6,664 bases of DNA, taken from the NCBI GenBank assembly GCA_005789375.1, contig SXXZ01000265.1:1-6664 (forward strand), read 5' to 3'. The stretch is from Verrucomicrobiales bacterium. GTDB taxonomy: Bacteria; Verrucomicrobiota; Verrucomicrobiae; Limisphaerales; UBA9464. Below, one piece after another: positions 1 to 6,531 of the stretch. Every line of letters starts with the position of its first letter. Position 1 is the stretch's first letter. A model generated the notes under the pieces. It was not told where the DNA came from. It saw only the letters and a program-made list of their open reading frames with translations, and searched no databases. The translations under genes and the position numbers were made by a program.

Positions 1-914
1 ACACTGACCAGCATAATGTTCATGATGCCGATGCCTCCGACGACCAATGAGATGCCTGCAAAAAAACCGATTAATACGGTCATGATCCGGTTGTTCGCGT
101 TGAAGAAGTCGCTCGTCTCCTGCTGGTTGCGAACCATGAAGTCATCATCCTTTCCGTCGCTAATCTTATGCTGACGGCGCAGCAATTCCTTGAGTTGCTC
201 CTGCACTAAAGGAATCGCGTCGGGCGACTCTGCCTGCACGAAGATAAACCGGAACTTAGTATCCCCCGACAACCGTTTCATCACACTGGTGTAAGGCACG
301 AGCAGGACATCGTCCTGATCTTGGCCGAAGCTTCCGGAACCCGTGGCCTCCAACCACCCCACGATGGGGAAGGGCGCGTTCTTGATGCGCACCGATTGAC
401 CCACCGGATCGATGCCCTCGCCAAAAAGCGTCTTCGCCGTGGTGGCCCCGATCAGGCAAATCTTGGATGCGTTGCGTACATCGGCGGCCGTGAAGTTCTC
501 CCCGCTTTTCAGGGCCCAAGAACGGGTGTCGATGTATTCGTCGGAGACCCCGGATACTCGCACAGAACTGTTCTGATTGCCCGCGGCCACCTGTGCGGTG
601 GTCCCTGCCTCAGGACTCATGGCCGTCACCTGAGAGATTTCCTGGCGGATCGCGTCAAAATCTTCGATCGACAAGTTGGGCGCCATGCCGAAACCACCTC
701 GGACGCCACCTCGGGTCATGTTGCCCGACATCACGGTGATGAGGTTCTGCCCCAGTCCGGCGATGCGCTTATCTACCTCCGCCTTGGCTCCGGTACCCAT
801 GCTGACACCGACGATAACGGCGGCGATTCCCACGATGATGCCTAGCATGGTGAGGAAGGACCGGAGCACGTTGCGCCGGATGGCCATCAGAGCGATGCGA
901 AGGGTGGCAAACAT
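1..914 (-). CDS. MacB/FtsX-family ABC transporter permease (3' end beyond window)
   Basis: Membrane subunit of a MacAB-like exporter; about 304 N-terminal residues are visible and the C-terminus lies beyond the left edge. I translated it by hand from ATG 914-912. It begins MFATLRIALMAIRRNVLRSF, followed by a hydrophobic segment at about residues 20-40, the usual MacB first transmembrane helix. A long extracytoplasmic MacB_PCD-type domain follows (about 45-280). A second hydrophobic segment starts near residue 284 and ends at the edge in GGIGIMNIMLVSV, a motif strongly typical of MacB/FtsX permeases. The family is usually about 400 residues, so about 100 residues with the last two helices are missing. 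The start lies 3 nt after the ATPase stop, implying translational coupling. In this family ATP hydrolysis in the cytoplasm drives periplasmic conformational change (mechanotransmission). The substrate cannot be inferred. Confidence 0.93.
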   Translation of the reverse strand, partial: MFATLRIALMAIRRNVLRSFLTMLGIIVGIAAVIVGVSMGTGAKAEVDKRIAGLGQNLITVMSGNMTRGGVRGGFGMAPNLSIEDFDAIRQEISQVTAMSPEAGTTAQVAAGNQNSSVRVSGVSDEYIDTRSWALKSGENFTAADVRNASKICLIGATTAKTLFGEGIDPVGQSVRIKNAPFPIVGWLEATGSGSFGQDQDDVLLVPYTSVMKRLSGDTKFRFIFVQAESPDAIPLVQEQLKELLRRQHKISDGKDDDFMVRNQQETSDFFNANNRIMTVLIGFFAGISLVVGGIGIMNIMLVS

Positions 915-917
915 GGG

Positions 918-1679
918 TCAGGGGTTGAGTTGGACGGCCTTTTGCTCGGCCTCCAGTTTCTGGAGTTCTTCGAGGGCGTTGAGGCGAGCGGTCACCGGCG
1001 CATCGCTGCGCACCAGACCATCGCGCATGACCACGATGCGTTTGCAATAATGGGCAATGTCTAGTTCGTGGGTCACCATGACCACCGTCATGCCCTCGTC
1101 GTTGAGCTTCTGGAAGATGCCCATGATCTCGATGCCGGTGCGCGAATCCAGATTGCCCGTGGGCTCATCGGCCAAGAGGAGAGTCGGCCGATTGACCAGC
1201 GCCCGCGCGATGGCTACTCGCTGCTGCTGTCCCCCAGACAAGCGGCTGGGAGTGTGGTCCATGCGCTGGCCAAGCCCCACCAATTCTAGCGCTTCTGCGG
1301 CCCGCCGGTTCTGCTCGGAGACGGTGATCCGGGGCCGAGCATACAGCATGGGCAGTTGCACATTCTCCAGCGCTGTCGTCCGGGCCAGGAGATTAAAGCC
1401 CTGGAACACGAACCCCAGCTTACGATTGCGCAGGTCGGCCAATTCGTTGCGAGACAGAGAACCGATGTCGACACCGTCGATCAGGCACTTTCCCTGAGTC
1501 GGCCGGTCGAGGCAGCCGACGGTGTTCATCAGGGTGCTCTTGCCGGAACCCGAGGAACCCATAATGGCGACAAACTCGCCGGGTTCGGCAATGAGGTTGA
1601 CCCCACGCACCGCGCGCACCTCGATCTCGCCGGTGCGGTAGGTCTTGTGAAAATCCTCGAGCTGGATGACCGCGGGCAT
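918..1679 (-). CDS. ABC transporter ATP-binding protein, MacB/LolD type
   Basis: Cytoplasmic ATPase of the exporter, 253 residues, a normal length for a stand-alone MacB/LolD/YknY-type subunit. All catalytic elements are intact: Walker A GSSGSGKST (41-49), Q-loop Gln93 in FVFQGFNLL, signature LSGGQQQRVAIARAL (147-161), Walker B LLLADE (167-172), D-loop GNLD (175-178) and H-loop His204 in MVTHE. The Q-loop and signature wording match the MacB/LolD group rather than importers. The ATG at 1679 places the usual N-terminal beta-strand (IQLEDFHKTY) correctly; no clear Shine-Dalgarno sequence precedes it. It lies 32 nt after the adaptor stop and 3 nt before the permease, so it is the second gene of a three-gene operon. 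Lipoprotein-releasing LolD is an alternative, but the neighbouring MacA-like adaptor argues for efflux. Confidence 0.95.
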   Translation of the reverse strand: MPAVIQLEDFHKTYRTGEIEVRAVRGVNLIAEPGEFVAIMGSSGSGKSTLMNTVGCLDRPTQGKCLIDGVDIGSLSRNELADLRNRKLGFVFQGFNLLARTTALENVQLPMLYARPRITVSEQNRRAAEALELVGLGQRMDHTPSRLSGGQQQRVAIARALVNRPTLLLADEPTGNLDSRTGIEIMGIFQKLNDEGMTVVMVTHELDIAHYCKRIVVMRDGLVRSDAPVTARLNALEELQKLEAEQKAVQLNP

Positions 1680-1711
1680 GGATTCGAAGGGTTGGATGAA
1701 AAAAGCAGAGA

Positions 1712-3262
1712 TCAGCGGCGCGGAGCCCCACCAAAGGGTCCACCGAAGGGATTGCCTGCCGGCGCTGCGGCTGAGGACATCGAAGACTTGAGCGCAGTCA
1801 CGACCACCTGCCCGGGTTCGAGTCCCTCTAGGATCTCAGCATTTGCAGCATCGGTCATGCCCACCTTAACGGTGATGGCTTGGAGGACCGGAGGAGCATC
1901 CGGAGTCGCCGGATCGGCCGGCTTGACGACATACACGGTCTTCAATGTGGGTCCATCGACGGGCCGCGGACGCGGGGAGCCTCCGCCCATTCCACCGCCG
2001 CCACCGCCAGGGCCGCCACCGGGGCCTCCGCCCATACCACCGCCACCGCCAGAGGCCATCATGGCCCGCATGCGATCCCGAACGGCCTGATAAGCCACTT
2101 TCTGGTCTGCCGTGAGAGACTCTTCATATTTTTTACGTTCGTCGTCCGTGGGGCGACGTCCTTCAGCCGACCAAGGAGGCGTCGGTAGACCCTCCATACC
2201 CGAAGGGCGGGAAGACCGCACGATGTCGTTGGTGGAGACCGTGTTGATGGCCGGCAGCACGGTGATTCCTGCAGGCGGGGAGAACCGGGTGGCTGAGGCC
2301 GGAATGCGAACCACATTCGTTTTCTCCAAGGTGATCAGGGTGGCCGTGGCCGTCATGCCCGGCCGCAACCGCAGGTCCTTGTTATTGACCGCCACCACCG
2401 TGGTGTAAGTCACCACGTTCTGGTTGGTGGTCGGCGCGAAACGCACCTGACGGACTCGACCCTCAAACTTGCGATTCGGAAACGCGTCCACGGTGAACTC
2501 CACTCGCTGCTGTTCCAGCACATTACCGATGTCTGCTTCGGAAACTGCCAACTCGATTTGCATCTGGGACAAATCCTGAGCAATCAGAAACAAGGTGGGG
2601 GTACTGAAGCTCGCGGCCACGGTCTGACCGGCATCGACATTCCGGGTCACCACCACACCACTGATCGGGGCAAAGATGGTTGTCCGATCCAGATCCACCT
2701 GAGCGCTCTCGACGGCGGCCTCGCGTGTCTTGACCCCAGCCTGGGCCTGCAGCAATGACACATCAGCCTGCTGGCTTTCAGTCTCCGATATCAGTTTCGC
2801 GGTGAAGAGTTCTTTGGCGCGCTTAGAGTTAAATTCAGCCATGGCTAAGCCTGCAGTGGCATTAGCCAGATCGGCTTTGACACGGGCCAAACTCCGCTCG
2901 TAGGTGGCGGGATCGATGCGTGCCAGAACGTCGCCCTCCTTCACGACAGAGTTAAAATCGACCTTCATCTCAGTGATGGTGCCCGAAATCTGGGAACCCA
3001 CTTGGACTTGTCGGATCGGAGCGATGCCCCCATTGGCGCTGACACTTTGAACCATGTTGGTCCGTACCGACGCCTCAGTCTTAAACTCGACGGGCGCAGG
3101 CTTTTTGAAGCGATCGCAGCCGGTCACCAGCACGGTCACCAGCAACAGGACCGCCGGTAGGAGCATCGCCGGCAATGAATTGCATGATTTAAGACCGGAC
3201 AAACCGAGACCGGACAAACCGGAGCGGGGCCAATGGGCGAAAAGGCGCGAAAACGGATTCAT
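1712..3262 (-). CDS. MacA/HlyD-family periplasmic adaptor, predicted lipoprotein
   Basis: Membrane-fusion subunit that would link the inner-membrane ABC permease to an outer-membrane channel; 516 residues from ATG 3262. The N-terminus has a long leader, a hydrophobic run (about 33-47) and a lipobox LVTGC with Cys49, so a lipid-anchored protein is predicted. Order: biotinyl/lipoyl half-motif (about 85-118, QVGSQISGTITEMKVD), alpha-helical hairpin (about 119-193), second half-motif (about 194-212, APISGVVVTRNVDAGQ), the MacA-like stretch GQTVAASFSTPTLFLIAQDL, beta-barrel (about 234-312), then a membrane-proximal domain. The last is split by an insertion of about 110 residues (331-440) containing a charged helical part and a glycine-rich tract (404-429). 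A GTG at 3337 would add 25 residues without signal character and lies upstream of a good -10 box. An internal ATG at 3166 would give a shorter lipoprotein signal. First gene of the exporter operon. Confidence 0.93.
   Translation of the reverse strand: MNPFSRLFAHWPRSGLSGLGLSGLKSCNSLPAMLLPAVLLLVTVLVTGCDRFKKPAPVEFKTEASVRTNMVQSVSANGGIAPIRQVQVGSQISGTITEMKVDFNSVVKEGDVLARIDPATYERSLARVKADLANATAGLAMAEFNSKRAKELFTAKLISETESQQADVSLLQAQAGVKTREAAVESAQVDLDRTTIFAPISGVVVTRNVDAGQTVAASFSTPTLFLIAQDLSQMQIELAVSEADIGNVLEQQRVEFTVDAFPNRKFEGRVRQVRFAPTTNQNVVTYTTVVAVNNKDLRLRPGMTATATLITLEKTNVVRIPASATRFSPPAGITVLPAINTVSTNDIVRSSRPSGMEGLPTPPWSAEGRRPTDDERKKYEESLTADQKVAYQAVRDRMRAMMASGGGGGMGGGPGGGPGGGGGGMGGGSPRPRPVDGPTLKTVYVVKPADPATPDAPPVLQAITVKVGMTDAANAEILEGLEPGQVVVTALKSSMSSAAAPAGNPFGGPFGGAPRR
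1976..2053 (-). repeat. Glycine-rich low-complexity tract in the adaptor gene
   Basis: This part of the adaptor gene encodes about 26 residues made mostly of Gly with interspersed Met and Pro (residues 404-429), written with repeated GGT/GGC/GGA codons. On the plus strand it reads as ccg/cca-rich sequence. It lies between a Lys/Glu/Arg-rich helix and the last beta-strands of the membrane-proximal domain, so it is probably a flexible surface linker. The repeated codons make it a likely site of length variation. Confidence 0.8.
3191..3220 (-). repeat. 15-bp tandem duplication in the adaptor leader
   Basis: Two adjacent 15-bp units (3191-3205 and 3206-3220) are identical except for the first base. 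In the adaptor frame they encode GLSGL twice, before the hydrophobic core of the lipoprotein signal. Being in frame it leaves the gene intact, and it lengthens the region before the hydrophobic core. It may instead mark sequence upstream of the true start if translation begins at ATG 3166. Confidence 0.75.
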
Positions 3263-3291
3263 GGGCAAGCAGGAGCGGGCAAACAGACGAA

Positions 3292-3297
3292 ATTCTA
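3292..3297 (-). promoter_or_regulatory. Candidate -10 box for the exporter operon
   Basis: On the minus strand TAGAAT (5 of 6 to the sigma-70 -10 consensus) lies 29 nt upstream of the adaptor ATG at 3262. No good -35 hexamer sits at 16-18 nt spacing, so support is limited. If used, the 5' leader would be short (about 20-25 nt) and the GTG at 3337 could not be the start. Confidence 0.35.
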
Positions 3298-3359
3298 TTG
3301 TGGCTCGTTGACGGCAAAGACTCTCACAGCCTGCCACCGGTTACGCAAATCTCCAGACA

Positions 3360-3400
3360 AACACCGGAGGCCAGAGTGAAACTCTGAACTCTCCGGTGTT
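3360..3400 (-). terminator. Nested hairpin after the DUF1080 gene, probable terminator
   Basis: A perfect 10-bp outer stem (3360-3369 with 3391-3400, AACACCGGAG/CTCCGGTGTT) encloses a second 5-bp stem (3372-3376 CAGAG with 3382-3386 CTCTG, 5-nt loop). It begins 30 nt past the DUF1080 stop codon. On the minus strand the stem is followed by TGTCTGGAGATTTG, only weakly T-rich, and no T-tract follows on the plus strand, so a classic Rho-independent terminator is uncertain. It separates the DUF1080 gene from the exporter operon and suggests the two are separate transcription units. Confidence 0.55.
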
Positions 3401-3430
3401 GGAATCAAACAAACGATCGAAACGATCCGC

Positions 3431-4792
3431 TCAGAGCGACTTAACGCTCAAATTGCGAAACGCCACAGGGTCGTTGTGACCTGCGAAGCCAAAGTGTCCC
3501 CGAGTGCGGGTCTTGCCTGGGTGCGGACTGTTGGCCATGTAATTGGTGATCGTGGAGAGATCGGCATCAAGGATAATGAACCCATTGAGTTCGGTCCGGA
3601 TGCGACTGCCCTGCACGTAAGTCTCCTGAAAGTTCCACTCACCATTGGGGCGCTGGTATCCTTGATGAGCGGCGGCCATGCCGTAGGCGCCACCGTATGC
3701 CTGACGCGGATCGAGCTTGGAACCGGTCTTGGCTTCGTAGTCTTCGGCCAGAACCTGCAACTCAGTCATGGCCACATAGGCGGCATCACCCGAACCCGGG
3801 TAGCGAATGGCGAAACCATTATTGCCAGCGCTGGGCACTTGAACCTCGGCACGAAAGGCAAAATCAGCGTATTCGGCCTGAGTGAAGAGGCAACCCCCCT
3901 TGCCCTTCTTGCAGCGAATGGACCCGTCTACCACCTCGTAGTCCGCGACCGCACCATTCCAACCGGTGAGGTCTTTGCCGTTCCAAATCGGCTGGAAACC
4001 TTCCTGACCGTGGCTGGCGAGGATCTTGTTGGCCTCGGTGCTGCCGATCTCGCGAATGAACACGTTCTTCCAGCGGATCTCACCGCCGTGGGTCTGCAAC
4101 TGGATGGGGCCATGGGCCGGGATGGGCTTCTTGCGATCGTAGTAATTTTCCATCACCGCATGCTGGACGACCGGTTTGTCATTGAGCCAGATGCTCACCC
4201 GCGAGCCGACCATGACGATGCGGAAGGAATTCCACTGACCGAACGGCTTGTCAGCCAGCACCAACGGATCCTTACCGGGAGCGCCCGGCGAGTTATTCCA
4301 AAGACCGCCCGACCCCTTGTTTGCCCCAATGCTGAACTTGGCTTTTTCGGTGTAATCCCAAATTTGCACCTGAGGAACGCCGCGCAGGTAAATCCCCGAA
4401 TCGGCCAACGGAACCGTTTTGTACTCCAAAAGCAGTTCGAAATCGCCGTAATCCTTCTCAGTCGTGGCATAGGCGCCATTGCCACCATTCACCAATTCCC
4501 CATTCTCAACATGCCAGTTGGGCTTACCCGTCTTGGCATCGATCTCCGTCAGCGTCTTGGTCCACTTGGCGATCTGGGCCGCACGGTCTGCCTCGGGCAT
4601 GGCCAGCAACTTGCGGTGGTCGAAAGTGTCACCGCCGCGGAAACCGGTCAGGTCATGCCCATTGAAGAGCTGCGAAAAACCCTTCGGCGGCTGGTTCAGA
4701 GCATGGAGGCTGGAACAGCCCCAAAGGCCGACCATGGCTGCGGCGGTGGTTGCGGTGGCAACGAATTGGCGACGGTTGAACGGTAGGTTCAT
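3431..4792 (-). CDS. Exported protein with two DUF1080 (3-keto-disaccharide hydrolase) domains
   Basis: Predicted secreted carbohydrate-active or carbohydrate-binding protein of 453 residues. The N-terminus carries a twin-arginine motif (NRRQFVA, 6-12), a hydrophobic stretch and Cys26 in LWGC, so Tat export with possible lipidation is predicted; Trp before Gly is unusual for a lipobox. Two copies of the concanavalin-like DUF1080 fold are visible. Domain 1 (about 39-250) opens FNGHDLTGF and closes PIQLQTHGGEIRWKNVFIREI-like at 229-249. Domain 2 (about 265-453) opens IWNGKDLTGW and closes HFGFAGHNDPVAFRNLSV. Domain 1 holds the family's SGIYLRG and WN(S/N)FRI-type stretches. DUF1080 now includes 3-keto-glucoside hydrolases; which domain here is catalytic cannot be told. 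Single gene, divergent from the kinase and followed by a hairpin. The reversed strand is also open over nearly the whole gene, a coding-bias shadow. Confidence 0.9.
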   Translation of the reverse strand: MNLPFNRRQFVATATTAAAMVGLWGCSSLHALNQPPKGFSQLFNGHDLTGFRGGDTFDHRKLLAMPEADRAAQIAKWTKTLTEIDAKTGKPNWHVENGELVNGGNGAYATTEKDYGDFELLLEYKTVPLADSGIYLRGVPQVQIWDYTEKAKFSIGANKGSGGLWNNSPGAPGKDPLVLADKPFGQWNSFRIVMVGSRVSIWLNDKPVVQHAVMENYYDRKKPIPAHGPIQLQTHGGEIRWKNVFIREIGSTEANKILASHGQEGFQPIWNGKDLTGWNGAVADYEVVDGSIRCKKGKGGCLFTQAEYADFAFRAEVQVPSAGNNGFAIRYPGSGDAAYVAMTELQVLAEDYEAKTGSKLDPRQAYGGAYGMAAAHQGYQRPNGEWNFQETYVQGSRIRTELNGFIILDADLSTITNYMANSPHPGKTRTRGHFGFAGHNDPVAFRNLSVKSL

Positions 4793-4807
4793 GAGGAATT
4801 TCCGTTC

Positions 4808-4836
4808 GTCTTAATCCTGTTCGGCGCTGGGGTCAA
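4808..4836 (-). promoter_or_regulatory. Candidate promoter for the DUF1080 gene
   Basis: On the minus strand TTGACC (4836-4831, 5 of 6 to the -35 consensus) is followed after 17 nt by TAAGAC (4813-4808), a poor -10. It lies 15 nt upstream of the ATG at 4792 in the short divergent intergenic region. Only the -35 element is convincing. Confidence 0.3.
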
Positions 4837-4861
4837 CCGTGGTACGTCTTCAGAGGCAAGA

Positions 4862-4890
4862 TTGATTTCAGAAGAGCCTCGCAGTTTAAT
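4862..4890 (+). promoter_or_regulatory. Candidate sigma-70-like promoter for the kinase gene
   Basis: TTGATT (4862-4867, 4 of 6) and TTTAAT (4885-4890, 5 of 6) are separated by exactly 17 nt. Transcription would start near 4896-4898, about 10 nt before the ATG at 4907, giving a very short leader. This conflicts with starts at TTG 4862 and ATG 4889 and is the main reason for choosing 4907. The organism's sigma consensus is unknown. Confidence 0.4.
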
Positions 4891-4906
4891 GGGTGTTCTT
4901 AACCGG

Positions 4907-5728
4907 ATGTCACGCCACGGAACCAAGATCGGCCCCTACACGCTCCACGAGGAGATCAACGCAGGTGGAATGTCCGAGATCTGGCTGGGCACCGACACCG
5001 CCGGCAAGGCAGTAGCCCTCCGGCTAATGCTCAACAACACAACCTTCGCCTTCACGGAGCGTAAACGCTTCCTGACCGGTTGTGAGACCCTGCAGGCCTG
5101 CCAAGACGACAAGCACATCATCGGCTACATCGAACACGGCAAGATCGATGGCGAGTTGGTTCTGGTGCTCGAATACGTCGAAGGCGAGAACCTCAAGCTG
5201 CGCATGGCCACCGGCGATCCGGTCCTAGCCGAGAACATCGCCCAAGTGCTCATCGACATGGCCGAGGCCCTCGAGGTGGTCCATGACCGCGGCTACATGC
5301 ACCTCGATGTGAAGCCGGAGAACGTGCTACTGACCCGCAACGGCCGGCTTAAGCTCATCGACTTCGATCTAGCCCAACTCATTCCGGACCCGCCCCGCAA
5401 ACTCGACAAAAACCCGGGCACCCCGCACTACATGTCCCCGGAGCAATTGGCCCGCGAACCGGTTGATCACCGGGCCGACATCTGGGCCTACGGGGTCAGC
5501 GCCTACGAATTATTGACCCACCGGAAACCCTTCCCCGGAGACTCGGCCGACGGTGTCTTTCACGCCCAGCGGAACCGTTCGGACTTCATCCCCCCTCGCA
5601 AACTCAATCCCGACATCCCGCTCGCGCTGGAAAAAATCGTCCTCCGGTGCCTCGAGCAAGATCCCGCGATGCGTTACCCCTCGATGTCTGTGCTCACCCA
5701 CGAACTGCGTAAGGCGCTCTACGTCTGA
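4907..5728 (+). CDS. Hanks-type Ser/Thr protein kinase-like protein with altered catalytic motifs
   Basis: A single kinase domain of 273 residues with no transmembrane segment or extra domain, so probably cytoplasmic. The fold is clear: glycine-loop region INAGGMSEIWLG (17-28), catalytic-loop region YMHLDVKPENVLL (130-142) with Asp134, Lys136 and Asn139, activation segment GTPHYMSPEQ (171-180), DIWAYGVSAYELLTHRKPF in the F-helix area, and a C-terminal CLEQDPAMRYPS motif with its conserved Arg. Several key positions differ. The VAIK lysine is Arg39 (VALRL), HRD is HLD (132-134) and DFG is DFD (152-154). Metal-binding Asp152 and catalytic Asp134 are kept. It may be an atypical or weak kinase, or a pseudokinase that binds partners. 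In-frame starts at TTG 4862 and ATG 4889 are possible; 4907 was chosen because a promoter-like element precedes it and MSRHGTKIGPYTL is a typical beginning. It is a lone gene divergent from the DUF1080 gene. Confidence 0.88.
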   Translation: MSRHGTKIGPYTLHEEINAGGMSEIWLGTDTAGKAVALRLMLNNTTFAFTERKRFLTGCETLQACQDDKHIIGYIEHGKIDGELVLVLEYVEGENLKLRMATGDPVLAENIAQVLIDMAEALEVVHDRGYMHLDVKPENVLLTRNGRLKLIDFDLAQLIPDPPRKLDKNPGTPHYMSPEQLAREPVDHRADIWAYGVSAYELLTHRKPFPGDSADGVFHAQRNRSDFIPPRKLNPDIPLALEKIVLRCLEQDPAMRYPSMSVLTHELRKALYV

Positions 5729-6052
5729 GTCAGAACGCTTTCTGTTAGATCAGTCGGGCTGGCGTGCGTCCTCTTCCGCGAGAACGTCGTTGTTCGAACA
5801 TTATCGGCCTCGCTCTCTGGCCCGCGCCTCGCTCTCGCTTCGTATTGCGAAAGAATCCGCCATGCCGTCCGTTTCCTAGCAATTAAATCATTCCGGCTGG
5901 GTGGAGTCCCCGTTTTGCTCCGACGGACTAACACCCACACCCCTTTTCCCAGTAACGCCTCTAGGGCGCTCCCAAACCGAAACCGCCTCGAGCGCCGCAC
6001 AGAGCCCCAAGGCCGTCTGAGCCCCATCCCCGCACCGAAACACCTAAACTCT
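5729..6052. other. Intergenic region of about 320 bp without a credible gene
   Basis: This lies between the convergent kinase and toxin-like genes. A minus-strand frame is open through it but gives an Arg/Ser-rich translation without recognisable motifs and overlaps the toxin gene's end, so I do not call it. A weak 5-bp hairpin with a 4-nt loop (5731-5744, CAGAA/TTCTG) directly follows the kinase stop and lacks a T-tract. The 10-mer CCTCGCTCTC occurs twice (5808-5817, 5827-5836). I see no tRNA or other structured RNA. Confidence 0.6.
5808..5836. repeat. Short direct repeat in the kinase-toxin spacer
   Basis: CCTCGCTCTC occurs at 5808-5817 and again at 5827-5836, a 19-bp period in pyrimidine-rich sequence. 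The copies are exact, but the low complexity means chance or slippage could explain them. No function is inferred. Confidence 0.5.
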
Positions 6053-6412
6053 TTAGCGCACCGACTTCGCGGCCGCGATGAGTTCCCAGAACTTTGGATT
6101 TCCCTCCAACTGCTCATCCTCACCGGTCGGCAGGCTGGATCGGTAGAGGAAATCCTTCAGCGTGTTGCGACTTAGAATCCGGTGCACCACCACCCCGAGC
6201 GGATGCCGCTCGAAATAGACCCGGTAATCGCCCAAGCGATATCGCGTCAACGTCCGCCCTTGCCGGGACAGGCTCCCGAAGGCTCCTTCCTCCCGCATCA
6301 ATTCCGAAGGAAGGCCCCGGAACTGCCCGAGCACCAGCAACTGCAGATCCTTGGGGAGCTTGGACAACTCAGCGGCGCTGGTCGGATTGAAGATGATTTG
6401 GAACGGCTGCAT
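6053..6412 (-). CDS. RelE/ParE-superfamily toxin-like protein, apparently without adjacent antitoxin
   Basis: A 119-residue protein resembling type II toxins of the RelE/ParE superfamily. It starts QIIFNPTSAAELSKLPKDLQ (about 5-24), the usual first strand and helix, and has the diagnostic core TRYRLGDYRVYFERHPLGVVVHRILSRN (about 56-83): the YRLGDYRV(Y/I) strand followed by a strand with His-Arg. Family members typically cleave ribosome-bound mRNA or inhibit gyrase; which applies cannot be read here. About 25 residues follow the core and end in PKFWELIAAAKS, longer than many RelE proteins. The ATG at 6412 is preceded by purine-rich sequence with GGAAGG (6428-6423) 10 nt away; an upstream TTG at 6445 would add 11 non-family residues. 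No antitoxin-like reading frame is found directly upstream or downstream. It may be solitary, have a distant or unusual partner, or be a remnant. Confidence 0.75.
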   Translation of the reverse strand: MQPFQIIFNPTSAAELSKLPKDLQLLVLGQFRGLPSELMREEGAFGSLSRQGRTLTRYRLGDYRVYFERHPLGVVVHRILSRNTLKDFLYRSSLPTGEDEQLEGNPKFWELIAAAKSVR

Positions 6413-6460
6413 CTCTCCCAAACCTTCCACCGACCGCCCCCCCAATGTCGAGCATCCTCA

Positions 6461-6508
6461 CTTCCGAAGCCTGTCCCCTAAAGACACCCTAAAGACACTC
6501 TTCCGAAG
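6461..6508. repeat. Tandem 11-bp repeat flanked by two near-palindromes, upstream of the toxin
   Basis: CCCTAAAGACA occurs twice in tandem (6476-6486 and 6487-6497). The pair is flanked by two copies of CTTCCGAAG (6461-6469 and 6500-6508), each an inverted repeat of CTTC/GAAG around one base. The block lies about 50-95 bp upstream of the toxin ATG. It could be an operator, part of a repetitive intergenic element, or chance. Confidence 0.7.
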
Positions 6509-6531
6509 AATCTCTGCAAACGCAGGTCCGC

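Noticed and set aside
1976..2055. Periodic ccg/cca sequence, considered as a CRISPR or tandem-repeat array
   Set aside because: It is codon-level repetition of a glycine-rich linker within an intact reading frame, with no spacer-repeat structure.
1356..2090. A 244-codon plus-strand frame with a proline-rich end opposite the ATPase and adaptor genes
   Set aside because: It spans the junction of two well-supported minus-strand genes, and its proline run is the complement of the adaptor's glycine tract.
3476..4786. A 436-codon open frame on the plus strand opposite the DUF1080 gene
   Set aside because: It is fully antisense to a gene with clear family motifs, has no recognisable domain, and such long shadows are common in GC-rich coding sequence.
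5731..5744. Hairpin directly after the kinase stop, considered as a terminator
   Set aside because: A 5-bp A/T-containing stem with no following T-tract is too weak to call.
5719..6123. A 134-codon minus-strand frame between the kinase and toxin genes, considered as a downstream antitoxin
   Set aside because: It overlaps the toxin's 3' end and the kinase stop, is Arg/Ser-rich without any DNA-binding or antitoxin motif, and has no ribosome binding site.
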